From positions 1-5,750 of the forward strand of contig JAQUXV010000189.1 of assembly GCA_028692205.1 (NCBI GenBank): a stretch of 5,750 bases of DNA, given 5' to 3'. The stretch is from Eubacteriales bacterium. Lineage in GTDB: Bacteria; Bacillota_A; Clostridia; Christensenellales; Aristaeellaceae. A program made the translations under genes and the position numbers. Below, piece by piece: positions 1 to 5,107 of this stretch; positions within the stretch are counted from its first letter, which is position 1; the number at the start of each line of letters is the position of its first letter. Under the pieces are notes generated by a model that did not search any database, was not told the DNA's origin, and saw nothing but the letters and a program-made list of their open reading frames with translations.

Positions 1-67
1 AACTTTCCGCAGGGGACTAGATTGTAAATTTTCATTTGCCGAAGGCTGAAAACATTTGGAAAAGCCA

Positions 68-96
68 TTGCCCTGAAGGATTTTATATGGTATACT
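68..96 (+). promoter_or_regulatory. Sigma-70/SigA promoter of the alpha ribosomal operon
   Basis: A -35 box TTGCCC (68-73) and a -10 box TATACT (91-96) are separated by exactly 17 bp, and a TG one base before the -10 box (88-89) makes it an extended -10 promoter. Transcription would begin near 103. It is the only good promoter seen ahead of rpsM, so it probably drives rpsM through rplQ. Read-through from genes upstream of the window cannot be excluded. Confidence 0.72.
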
Positions 97-102
97 TCGG
101 AA

Positions 103-331
103 GTTAGACTAGGCGACGAGCCGTGGGCGGCTGCGTACGCGTAATACGCGTGCGACCACGGGCGACGTACGGTTTACCAAAATTAACAAAGCGCGTGCGC
201 GGGTTTCGGCCGGGCGGCGTGCGGGGTCTTGGGCGACGCTTTGCACCTCTACGCGACGCACGCCAATTACAAGAGACCCTTCGCCCAAGAGGGCACGGCT
301 CCCTTACAATCATTGGAGGTGTATCACACAC
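103..331 (+). promoter_or_regulatory. Long structured 5' leader of the rpsM operon
   Basis: About 229 nt separate the predicted transcription start from the rpsM start codon, far more than a ribosome binding site needs. The stretch 110-300 is much more GC-rich than the AT-rich DNA before it and has no convincing reading frame. It holds a long stem-loop (outer arms 121-126 with 156-161, inner arms 134-141 with 147-154 around a TAATA loop) and two interlocking helices at 216-290. The heptamers GGCGACG (112, 161, 232) and GCGTGCG (148, 193, 217) each occur three times. The rpsM Shine-Dalgarno GGAGGT is at 315-320. In E. coli the alpha operon leader folds into a pseudoknot bound by S4, which represses translation. 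A similar role here is inference; I do not recognise a named RNA family. Confidence 0.55.
216..290 (+). promoter_or_regulatory. Candidate pseudoknot in the rpsM leader
   Basis: Helix A pairs GGCGTGCG (216-223) with CGCACGCC (257-264), 8 bp and perfect. Helix B pairs TCTTGGGCGA (227-236) with TCGCCCAAGA (281-290), 10 bp and perfect. The 5' arm of B lies in the loop of A and its 3' arm lies outside, so the two together make an H-type pseudoknot topology. An alternative pairing, GGGTCT (224-229) with AGACCC (274-279), competes with B. The 3' arm of B ends 24 nt before the Shine-Dalgarno. In GC-rich RNA an 8-bp match is expected by chance, so the 10-bp helix and the interlocking arrangement are the main evidence. 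Confidence 0.4.
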
Positions 332-709
332 ATGGCACGTATTTCGGGCGTAGACTTGCCCAGAGAAAAGCGTGTGGAAATCGGGTTGACCTATATCTTC
401 GGCATCGGCCTCACGACTTCGAAGAAGATTCTGAGCGCCACGGAGATCAACCCCGACACCCGCGTGAAGGACTTGAACGAACAGGAAGTCAGCAAGCTTC
501 GTGATTACATCGAGCACAACGTAAAGGTAGAAGGCGATCTGCGTCGTGAGGTGTCTTTGAACATCAAGCGGTTGATGGAGATCGGCAGCTATCGCGGCGT
601 ACGTCATCGTCGTGGTTTGCCGGTTCGCGGCCAGAATACCAAAACCAACGCCCGTACGCGCAAGGGCCCCAAGCGTACGATCGCCGGTAAGAAGAAAGCG
701 GCTCGCTAA
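332..709 (+). CDS. rpsM: 30S ribosomal protein S13 (uS13)
   Basis: This 125-residue protein matches bacterial S13 in length and sequence throughout. S13 sits in the head of the small subunit, contacts the large subunit through intersubunit bridges and touches P-site tRNA with its C-terminal tail. The N-terminus [10 protein letters not shown], the helix-two-turn-helix segment [13 protein letters not shown] (residues 21-33) and the motif [25 protein letters not shown] (85-109, written here as adjoining pieces [11 protein letters not shown] and [14 protein letters not shown]) are family hallmarks. The tail (110-125) is a run of Lys and Arg. The ATG at 332 is preceded by GGAGGT (315-320) with 11 nt spacing, a little long. 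It is the first gene of the operon and lies directly behind the structured leader, the position where S4 feedback acts in E. coli. The stop codon is 34 nt before rpsK. Confidence 0.98.
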   Translation: MARISGVDLPREKRVEIGLTYIFGIGLTTSKKILSATEINPDTRVKDLNEQEVSKLRDYIEHNVKVEGDLRREVSLNIKRLMEIGSYRGVRHRRGLPVRGQNTKTNARTRKGPKRTIAGKKKAAR

Positions 710-743
710 AGCTAGTGTAATCCACATGGAGGGATGAACAGAA

Positions 744-1145
744 ATGGCACCAAAGCAAAAGATGAAGAAGGTAACGCGCAAACGCCGTGAGAAGAAGCTC
801 GTCGAGCGTGGCGCCGCGCATATCCGCTCTTCCTTTAACAACACGATCGTCACATTGACCGACACCAACGGCAATGCCCTGTCCTGGGCCAGCGCCGGCG
901 GGCTTGGCTTCCGCGGAAGCAAAAAGTCCACGCCGTTCGCCGCGCAGATGGCGGCGGAAACCGCTGCGAAGGCCGCGATGGAGTTTGGCCTGAAAACCGT
1001 TGAAGTATACGTGAAAGGCCCCGGTTCCGGCCGTGAGGCCGCCATCCGCAGCCTGCAGGCCGCGGGTCTGGAAGTTAACATGATTAAAGACGTTACACCC
1101 ATTCCGCACAACGGATGCCGTCCGCCCAAGCGTAGAAGAGTGTAA
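744..1145 (+). CDS. rpsK: 30S ribosomal protein S11 (uS11)
   Basis: This 133-residue protein is bacterial S11, which lies on the platform of the small subunit and helps shape the mRNA exit region near the E site. The core segment [19 protein letters not shown] (residues 30-48), the following [18 protein letters not shown] (55-72) and the C-terminal [13 protein letters not shown] (121-133) are diagnostic. Asn123 in the HNG motif corresponds to E. coli Asn119, known there to be converted to isoaspartate; whether that happens here is unknown. One small variation is GGLGF at 52-56 where GALGF is more usual. The N-terminal 20 residues are strongly basic. GGAGGG (728-733) lies 10 nt before the ATG. 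The gap to rpsD is only 23 nt, which supports cotranscription. Confidence 0.98.
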   Translation: MAPKQKMKKVTRKRREKKLVERGAAHIRSSFNNTIVTLTDTNGNALSWASAGGLGFRGSKKSTPFAAQMAAETAAKAAMEFGLKTVEVYVKGPGSGREAAIRSLQAAGLEVNMIKDVTPIPHNGCRPPKRRRV

Positions 1146-1168
1146 GGAAATCGAGGAGGTACAGTATT

Positions 1169-1795
1169 ATGGCAAGAAATACAGATTCCGTATGCCGTAT
1201 GTGCCGCCGCGAGGGCACCAAACTCTTCCTTAAGGGTGAAAAGTGCTTCTCCGCCAAGTGCGCGCAAACGAAACGTCCGACCCCTCCGGGTCAGCACGGC
1301 CAGGCCCGTGCCCGTAAACAGTCCGAATACGGCCTGCAGCTTCGCGAAAAGCAGAAGGCGCGCCGCGCTTATGGCCTGATGGAAGGCCAGTTCGAGCGTA
1401 CCTTCCGTAAAGCGGAAAAAATTAAAGGCATCACCGGTGAAAACCTGCTCGCTCTGCTGGAACGCCGTCTGGATAACGTGGTTTATCGCAGCGGTCTTGC
1501 TTCCAGCCGTGCCCAGGCCCGCCAGTTTGTTGCCCACGGTCTGATTACCGTTAACGGTAATAAAGTGGACATCCCCTCTTACGTTACGAAGGTCGGCGAC
1601 GCGATCAGCGTCCGTGCCAACCGTCGGGATATCGAGCATTTCAAGATCGTGAAAGAGGGCATCAACCGGGTAGTCCCCAAGTGGCTTACCACGGAGGCCG
1701 CTGATCTGAAAACCACCGTCAATGCCCTGCCGCAGCGCGATGATGTTGATCTGACTTTGCAGGAGAACATGATCGTCGAGTTCTACTCTCGTTAG
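1169..1795 (+). CDS. rpsD: 30S ribosomal protein S4 (uS4), C+ zinc-ribbon type
   Basis: This 208-residue protein is S4, a primary 16S rRNA binder that nucleates assembly of the 5' domain of the small subunit and, in several bacteria, represses its own operon by binding the mRNA leader. Four cysteines at 9, 12, 26 and 31 (CX2C-X13-CX4C) form a probable zinc-binding N-terminal module, marking the C+ form. The S4 RNA-binding domain starts at [14 protein letters not shown] (residues 96-109) and continues through [18 protein letters not shown] to about residue 150. The C-terminus [10 protein letters not shown] is typical. AGGAGGT (1154-1160) is 8 nt before the ATG. A complete rpsD inside the alpha operon resembles Clostridia and proteobacteria rather than Bacillus, where rpsD is a separate autoregulated gene. 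Its product is the obvious candidate ligand for the leader at 103-331. Confidence 0.98.
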   Translation: MARNTDSVCRMCRREGTKLFLKGEKCFSAKCAQTKRPTPPGQHGQARARKQSEYGLQLREKQKARRAYGLMEGQFERTFRKAEKIKGITGENLLALLERRLDNVVYRSGLASSRAQARQFVAHGLITVNGNKVDIPSYVTKVGDAISVRANRRDIEHFKIVKEGINRVVPKWLTTEAADLKTTVNALPQRDDVDLTLQENMIVEFYSR

Positions 1796-1797
1796 GC

Positions 1798-1817
1798 TTG
1801 AGGCTCTCATTCCTCAA
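1798..1817 (+). other. Small intercistronic hairpin between rpsD and rpoA
   Basis: TTGAGG (1798-1803) and CCTCAA (1812-1817) form a perfect 6-bp stem around an 8-nt loop, starting two bases after the rpsD stop codon. No T-run follows, so it does not look like a terminator. It could protect mRNA ends or be a processing site, but a stem this short may be chance. The rpoA Shine-Dalgarno lies clear of it at 1834-1840. Confidence 0.3.
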
Positions 1818-1848
1818 CCGACCGGTTTGAAACAGGAGGGTAAACCCA

Positions 1849-2793
1849 ATGATCGAAATCGAAAAAGCGCGGATCGAGCGCGTGGAAATGAGCGCGGACA
1901 ACACCTATGGCAGGTTTGTTGTCGAGCCTCTGGAGCGCGGTTTCGGCAATACGCTGGGCAATGCGCTGCGTCGCGTGTTGCTTAGCTCGCTTCCGGGCGC
2001 GGCCGTAACCAGCATCCATATCGAGGGGATCCAGCATGAATTCACCACCGTCCCCGGCGTTGTCGAGGATGTGACGGAGATCATCCTGAACCTGAAACAG
2101 CTTTCCTTCCGCATGTACACGGATCAGCCCAAGACCGTCATTATCGACGTGAAGGGTCCCTGCGACTTCAAAGCAGGCGATATTCCGATGGACGACGAAA
2201 TGGAAATGGTCGATACCGAGCTGCACATCGCTACCCTTAACTCTGACGCGCATCTTCAAATGACGCTGACGATGGAGAAGGGCCGCGGCTATGTGAGCGC
2301 TGATAAAAACAAGTCGCTCAACATGCCCATCGGTGTGATCCCGGTTGATTCCATTTTCACCCCCATTCGCAAGGTGAATTACACCATCGAGGATACGCGC
2401 GTCGGCAATGTGACCGACTACGATAAGCTGACCCTCGACGTATGGACCAACGGCACCGTGATGCCCGACGAGGCCATCTCGACCGCCGCGAAGATCCTCA
2501 CCGAGCACCTGAGCCTTTTTGTAAGCCTGACCGATCAGGTGATGCCTATCACCTTCACCGATCAGGAGGACGACAAAAAAGAAAAGGTTCTCGAAATGAC
2601 CATCGAGGAGCTGGATCTGAGCGTTCGCGCCTACAACTGCCTGAAACGCGCCGGTATCAACACGGTTGCCGAGCTGGTGCAGCGTAATCAGGAAGACATG
2701 ATGAAGGTGCGCAACCTCGGCCGCAAGAGCCTTGAAGAGGTCGAGCAGAAGCTGGAAGCGCTCAACCTGTCGCTGAAACCCAGCGAAGAGTAA
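1849..2793 (+). CDS. rpoA: DNA-directed RNA polymerase subunit alpha
   Basis: This 314-residue protein is the alpha subunit, whose dimer is the scaffold for assembly of beta and beta' and whose C-terminal domain contacts UP elements and activators. The N-terminal domain (about 1-230) contains [19 protein letters not shown] (29-47), including the arginine pair equivalent to E. coli R44/R45, and the motif [15 protein letters not shown] (69-83). An acidic/lysine linker (DQEDDKKEK, 238-246) leads to the C-terminal domain (about 247-310). There [14 protein letters not shown] (257-270) and NLGRKSL (289-295) keep the DNA-contact residues Arg260, Asn263, Lys266, Lys293 and Ser294, matching E. coli R265, N268, K271, K298 and S299. 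Length is normal for Gram-positive bacteria. AGGAGGG (1834-1840) lies 8 nt before the ATG. Confidence 0.99.
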   Translation: MIEIEKARIERVEMSADNTYGRFVVEPLERGFGNTLGNALRRVLLSSLPGAAVTSIHIEGIQHEFTTVPGVVEDVTEIILNLKQLSFRMYTDQPKTVIIDVKGPCDFKAGDIPMDDEMEMVDTELHIATLNSDAHLQMTLTMEKGRGYVSADKNKSLNMPIGVIPVDSIFTPIRKVNYTIEDTRVGNVTDYDKLTLDVWTNGTVMPDEAISTAAKILTEHLSLFVSLTDQVMPITFTDQEDDKKEKVLEMTIEELDLSVRAYNCLKRAGINTVAELVQRNQEDMMKVRNLGRKSLEEVEQKLEALNLSLKPSEE

Positions 2794-2801
2794 AATTTCA
2801 A

Positions 2802-2830
2802 CGCTTGCCCCCAAGCCGGGGCGATAAGCG
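2802..2830 (+). other. Intercistronic stem-loop between rpoA and rplQ
   Basis: CGCTTGCCCC (2802-2811) pairs with GGGGC (2818-2822) and, after a 3-nt bulge GAT, with AAGCG (2826-2830): ten base pairs around a 6-nt loop CAAGCC. It starts 8 nt after the rpoA stop codon and ends 12 nt before the rplQ Shine-Dalgarno AAGGAGG (2843-2849). No T-run follows, so it should not terminate efficiently. A role in mRNA processing, 3'-end protection of the rpoA message, or tuning of rplQ expression is possible; this is inference from structure alone. Confidence 0.45.
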
Positions 2831-2857
2831 CGCAGTCCGACTAAGGAGGATACCGAC

Positions 2858-3367
2858 ATGGCACAACGCAAACTGGGGCGTACCGCCGATCAGCGCAAAG
2901 CGTTGATCCGCAATCAGGTAACCAACCTGATCTGGTATGGCCGCATCGAAACGACGGAAGCCCGCGCCAAGGAAGTGCGCCGCGCCGCCGAGCGTTTGAT
3001 CACTTTGGCCGTCAACGAGTGCGATAACACCGTGGCGACCACCAAGCAGAAGCATAACGACAAAGGCCAGATCGTCACCCTGGAGGTGACCAACGATCTG
3101 CCTTCCAAACTCGCTGCCCGCCGCGTTATCATGAGCTATCTGTACGAGCTCAAGGATGTTCGCAAAAAAGGCGAGGACAAGGACGATTACGAAGAGCGCA
3201 CCGAGGGTGTGAAGTACCCCGTGGTAGAGAAGCTCTTCCGTGATTACGGCCCCAAGTTCAAAAAGCGCAACGAGGAAAAGAAGTGCGCCGGCGGCTACAC
3301 CCGTATCTATAAGCTCGGGCCCCGCCGTGGCGACGCCGCCGAAATGTGCCTGATTGAGATCATCTGA
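2858..3367 (+). CDS. rplQ: 50S ribosomal protein L17 (bL17), enlarged form
   Basis: L17 is a large-subunit protein near the peptide exit tunnel, encoded as the last gene of this operon. The N-terminus KLGRTADQRKALIRNQ (residues 5-20), RIETTEARAKEVR (29-41) and the C-terminal GGYTRIYKLGPRRGDAAEM (145-163) are unmistakable. At 169 residues it is clearly longer than the roughly 115-130 residues of Bacillus or E. coli L17. The extra length lies between the conserved ends: about 30 residues near 54-85 (containing KQKHNDKGQIVTLEVTNDLP) and about 18 near 100-119 (a charged stretch with KKGEDKDDYEERTEG). Both are in frame with no stop, so they are genuine insertions, not a frameshift. I recall similar enlarged L17 proteins in Clostridia, from memory only. 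AAGGAGG lies 8 nt before the ATG. Confidence 0.97.
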   Translation: MAQRKLGRTADQRKALIRNQVTNLIWYGRIETTEARAKEVRRAAERLITLAVNECDNTVATTKQKHNDKGQIVTLEVTNDLPSKLAARRVIMSYLYELKDVRKKGEDKDDYEERTEGVKYPVVEKLFRDYGPKFKKRNEEKKCAGGYTRIYKLGPRRGDAAEMCLIEII

Positions 3368-3389
3368 TCAAGCGGTTACGGAAGCAATC

Positions 3390-3421
3390 AAGCCCCTGTT
3401 TTCGAAAGAAAACAGGGGCTT
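3390..3421 (+). terminator. Terminator hairpin of the alpha operon
   Basis: A perfect 14-bp stem, AAGCCCCTGTTTTC (3390-3403) with GAAAACAGGGGCTT (3408-3421), closes on a GAAA tetraloop 22 nt after the rplQ stop codon. The position fits a rho-independent terminator for rplQ. The T-run is poor: only TTT before GCC, so release may be incomplete or need a factor. The opposite strand also lacks a T-run, so it is not obviously bidirectional. Confidence 0.72.
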
Positions 3422-3738
3422 TGCCTATAGTGAGGAGCTTTGGTTTTGTTGCTGGAGCTGCTGCAAAATGTTCGGGCAAGGTCTGGACAGCCTATGTGGA
3501 CTGGCCTTGAACATCCGAAAATTTCAAAAAATTGGTCTTCGTCTGTGCGTCGCCCGATGGATGGAGCCTATACGCTCACAAGCCAACTAGTTTTTCCTTA
3601 TCCGAAAAAATAAGGGGCGCGGACCTTGCCCGAGAGAATAATAAAAGGACTTCGCATTCTTCCGTGGTCGTCCGACATTGTTTGTGTGGTAGGGCATAGC
3701 GATCCGGCCGGCTTTAGCGGAAAGCTATCGAAAAGATT
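3422..3738. other. Non-coding region between convergent units
   Basis: I find no supportable gene in these roughly 317 bases. The longest open frames lack a ribosome binding site, match no family I know and overlap the flanking terminators. Two minor structures are visible: CCTTAT (3596-3601) with ATAAGG (3610-3615), overlapping TTTTTC (3591-3596) with GAAAAA (3604-3609), and GCTTT (3711-3715) with AAAGC (3721-3725). GCCTATA occurs at 3424 and 3566. None is long enough to claim function. The stretch may be decayed sequence or spacer; no tRNA-like fold was noticed. Confidence 0.5.
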
Positions 3739-3776
3739 GCTCGCCACTCGTAATGTGTGGGAAACGAGTGGCGAGC
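3739..3776 (-). terminator. Rho-independent terminator of the HTH regulator gene
   Basis: GCTCGCCACTCGT (3739-3751) and ACGAGTGGCGAGC (3764-3776) form a perfect 13-bp stem around a 12-nt loop. On the minus strand the hairpin begins 14 nt after the regulator's stop codon and is followed by AATCTTTT (3738 down to about 3732), a modest T-run. Orientation and position suit the minus-strand gene. On the plus strand the stem is followed by GGCACA, so it should not terminate read-through from rplQ in the classic way, though the hairpin would still form. Confidence 0.75.
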
Positions 3777-3790
3777 GGCACACAATCATA

Positions 3791-4852
3791 TCAAATTTCC
3801 AGTAAAATGGCGTCCATCTTCGACCGCACCGCTTGATAGCGCTGCTCATTCTCAAGCTGTTTTAGCTCGGGGTCCATCAGCAGGGCTTTTGCGAGCACTT
3901 TCCGGGAATAAGCCGGTACCGGCTGCTGAAGCTGGCTGAAAACCGGGTTGCCGGAGCGGTCGGGCGGGTAAGCATGAATCCATTCGCTATAGCTCTCCAA
4001 TACGGTAAGCGCGGTATTCCGATCTCCGTCATCCAATGCAACCTTGATCTGATCCGGATATGCAATTTCTTGACAGGATCCCAAAAGCTGTGTCAACTCA
4101 TAATTCTTTTCCGCAAGCTGACGGGCGGCGCTCCGGTTACCGGCTTCACGCTCGAAAGCGCAAAGCATTCGCAGCGCTTCACTCATCCGAGTCAGACCAC
4201 GCTGTATGTTCTGCTGCGTAGTCTTCACTGCTTTGCTCTTCTCACCGCGCATAGCATAGAGAGAAGCATACAGAAAATCCGGTTCCACTTTGCTCTCCGG
4301 CAGGCTTTGAAGCAGCGCTTCCATACGCTCGGTGTTGTGCAGCATGGCGTAGAAGCCGACGAGGGTCAACGTGGCCTGATAAGTGTAGCTCGGATCACCC
4401 GCCGCAAGGACATCTTCAAAAATAGCGGCCGATTCCCTGTATATTTGCCGAACGTGCTCCGGATCAAAGCCGGGTCTTAACAGCAGGAAAGGCTGAAAGA
4501 GCGCACCCAGATAAAACTTGAGCGGAATACTGTTTGGATATTCCCGCAACTGCTCCCGGCAGAATGCCCAACCCGCGTCAAACCCTTTGGTTTCATAGCA
4601 ATCGGTCGCTCGCTCTGCCAGCTGCTTCACCTCATCAACAGTCAGTTCACATTGATAGGAAAGAAGCACGTCCACCGTTGTGTCCAGCGCACGAGCGAGG
4701 GGGGACAGGAGCGTGATATCCGGGTAGGTGGAGCCGGTTTCCCATTTGCTGACGGCCGAGGTGGTTACGCCTACGACAGTGGCAAGCTGCTCCTGTGTGA
4801 TGCCTTTCACTTTGCGCTTCTCCGTGATAACGGATCCAATTTCCAGTTCCAT
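3791..4852 (-). CDS. XRE-family helix-turn-helix regulator with long helical C-terminal domain
   Basis: This 353-residue protein begins with an XRE/Cro-type DNA-binding domain (residues about 6-65). The sequence GITQEQLATVVGVTTSAVSKWETGS, read as GITQEQLAT (17-25), VVGVTTSAVSKWE (26-38) and TGSTYPDI (39-46), is the usual helix-turn-helix of this family. LARALDTTVDVLL (52-64) closes the domain. The remaining 290 residues appear mostly helical, with repeated pairs of amphipathic helices (for example 92-103, 130-150, 155-186, 190-220, 223-256) suggesting TPR-like repeats. Regulators with this layout often sense a peptide or partner protein, but nothing here identifies the ligand. No membrane segment is seen. 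The ATG at 4852 is chosen because GGAGG on the minus strand (4865-4861) lies 8 nt upstream; an in-frame TTG at 4867 overlaps that site. It is convergent with rplQ and divergent from lspA. Targets are unknown; autoregulation is plausible. Confidence 0.9.
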   Translation of the reverse strand: MELEIGSVITEKRKVKGITQEQLATVVGVTTSAVSKWETGSTYPDITLLSPLARALDTTVDVLLSYQCELTVDEVKQLAERATDCYETKGFDAGWAFCREQLREYPNSIPLKFYLGALFQPFLLLRPGFDPEHVRQIYRESAAIFEDVLAAGDPSYTYQATLTLVGFYAMLHNTERMEALLQSLPESKVEPDFLYASLYAMRGEKSKAVKTTQQNIQRGLTRMSEALRMLCAFEREAGNRSAARQLAEKNYELTQLLGSCQEIAYPDQIKVALDDGDRNTALTVLESYSEWIHAYPPDRSGNPVFSQLQQPVPAYSRKVLAKALLMDPELKQLENEQRYQAVRSKMDAILLEI

Positions 4853-4882
4853 TTGAGTTTCCTCCAATTTGTTGCGGCCGCT

Positions 4883-4899
4883 TACAGTTGTATTGTACA
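4883..4899. promoter_or_regulatory. Possible operator over the regulator -10 box
   Basis: TACAGTTGTA (4883-4892) is an inverted repeat TACA-GT-TGTA, and TGTACA (4894-4899) is a second palindrome right beside it. TACAG also recurs directly at 4883 and 4896, 13 bp apart. The cluster covers the -10 box and probable start site of the regulator gene, where a repressor would block transcription. XRE proteins commonly bind TACA/TGTA-like dyads, so autorepression is a reasonable guess. Short palindromes like these also arise by chance. Confidence 0.3.
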
Positions 4900-4920
4900 G
4901 GGGTGGAGATATAAAGACAA
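4892..4920 (-). promoter_or_regulatory. Promoter of the HTH regulator gene
   Basis: On the minus strand a -35 box TTGTCT (4920-4915) and a -10 box TACAAT (4897-4892) are separated by exactly 17 bp, matching the sigma-70/SigA consensus at 4 of 6 and 5 of 6 positions. Transcription would start near 4885, giving a leader of about 32 nt that contains the ribosome binding site at 4865-4861. Confidence 0.68.
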
Positions 4921-4940
4921 GGGAGGCTCATGATCGTAAA

Positions 4941-4966
4941 GGGAATATAATTGTTCCCAATGGGAA
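4941..4966. promoter_or_regulatory. Palindromic cluster TTCCCA-A-TGGGAA with a third half-site
   Basis: TTCCCA (4954-4959) and TGGGAA (4961-4966) form a perfect 13-bp palindrome around one central A. A third GGGAA at 4941-4945 makes another inverted pair with TTCCC at 4954-4958. The cluster lies between the two divergent promoters, 20 bp upstream of the regulator's -35 box and 52 bp upstream of the lspA -35 box. That location suits an operator for a dimeric regulator. Which protein binds, if any, cannot be told from the sequence. Confidence 0.35.
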
Positions 4967-5018
4967 AATTAGCATAACGCGAAACATAAATGATATGAAA
5001 ACAAATGTTCGCAGATCG

Positions 5019-5047
5019 TTGCAAAACGGTGCCGATAATGGTATGAT
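5019..5047 (+). promoter_or_regulatory. Promoter of lspA
   Basis: TTGCAA (5019-5024) and TATGAT (5042-5047) are separated by exactly 17 bp, and a TG at 5039-5040 gives an extended -10 element. Transcription would begin near 5054, leaving a leader of about 54 nt before the lspA start at 5108. AT-rich DNA lies just upstream (4945-5010) and could help polymerase binding. It probably drives lspA and the overlapping rluD-type gene. Confidence 0.72.
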
Positions 5048-5107
5048 ACCTTTGTTTCCGGGCGTTACTGCATGGAAGCGAAGAGATGTTTTGCGGGAGG
5101 CGCGGCG

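Noticed and set aside
29..52. Hairpin TTTTCA...TGAAAA with inner GCC/GGC near the window start
   Set aside because: The stem is interrupted by a TTT bulge and no T-run follows, and the upstream gene it might terminate is not visible beyond a few codons ending at 25-27.
123..353. Open frame through the leader (GTG start, 76 codons)
   Set aside because: It has no ribosome binding site, an Arg/Gly-rich product typical of GC-rich non-coding DNA, no family resemblance, and it overlaps rpsM out of frame.
104..1810. Long minus-strand open frame opposite rpsM-rpsD
   Set aside because: It is antisense to three unmistakable ribosomal protein genes; GC-rich codon use creates such shadow frames.
3354..3590. 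Plus-strand open frame after rplQ (78 codons)
   Set aside because: It spans the terminator hairpin, has no ribosome binding site and its translation resembles no known family.
3974..4480. Plus-strand open frame of 168 codons
   Set aside because: It is antisense to the HTH regulator, which has a clear domain, start signal, promoter and terminator.
4853..4867. TTG at 4867 as the regulator start, adding 5 residues
   Set aside because: The TTG overlaps the GGAGG that serves the ATG at 4852, and the XRE domain begins normally from the ATG.
4874..4881. GCGGCCGC palindrome as an operator or cloning scar
   Set aside because: An 8-bp palindrome is common in GC-rich DNA and no vector-like sequence surrounds it; it lies in the regulator leader with no supporting repeat.
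4951..4978. Second lspA promoter TTGTTC with CATAAC
   Set aside because: The spacing is 16 bp and the -10 match is weak, while a clearly better promoter lies at 5019-5047.
5072..5107. Upstream ATG for lspA adding 12 residues
   Set aside because: No Shine-Dalgarno lies at a suitable distance, whereas the ATG at 5108 has GGGAGG 7 nt before it and the shorter protein has the normal LspA N-terminus.
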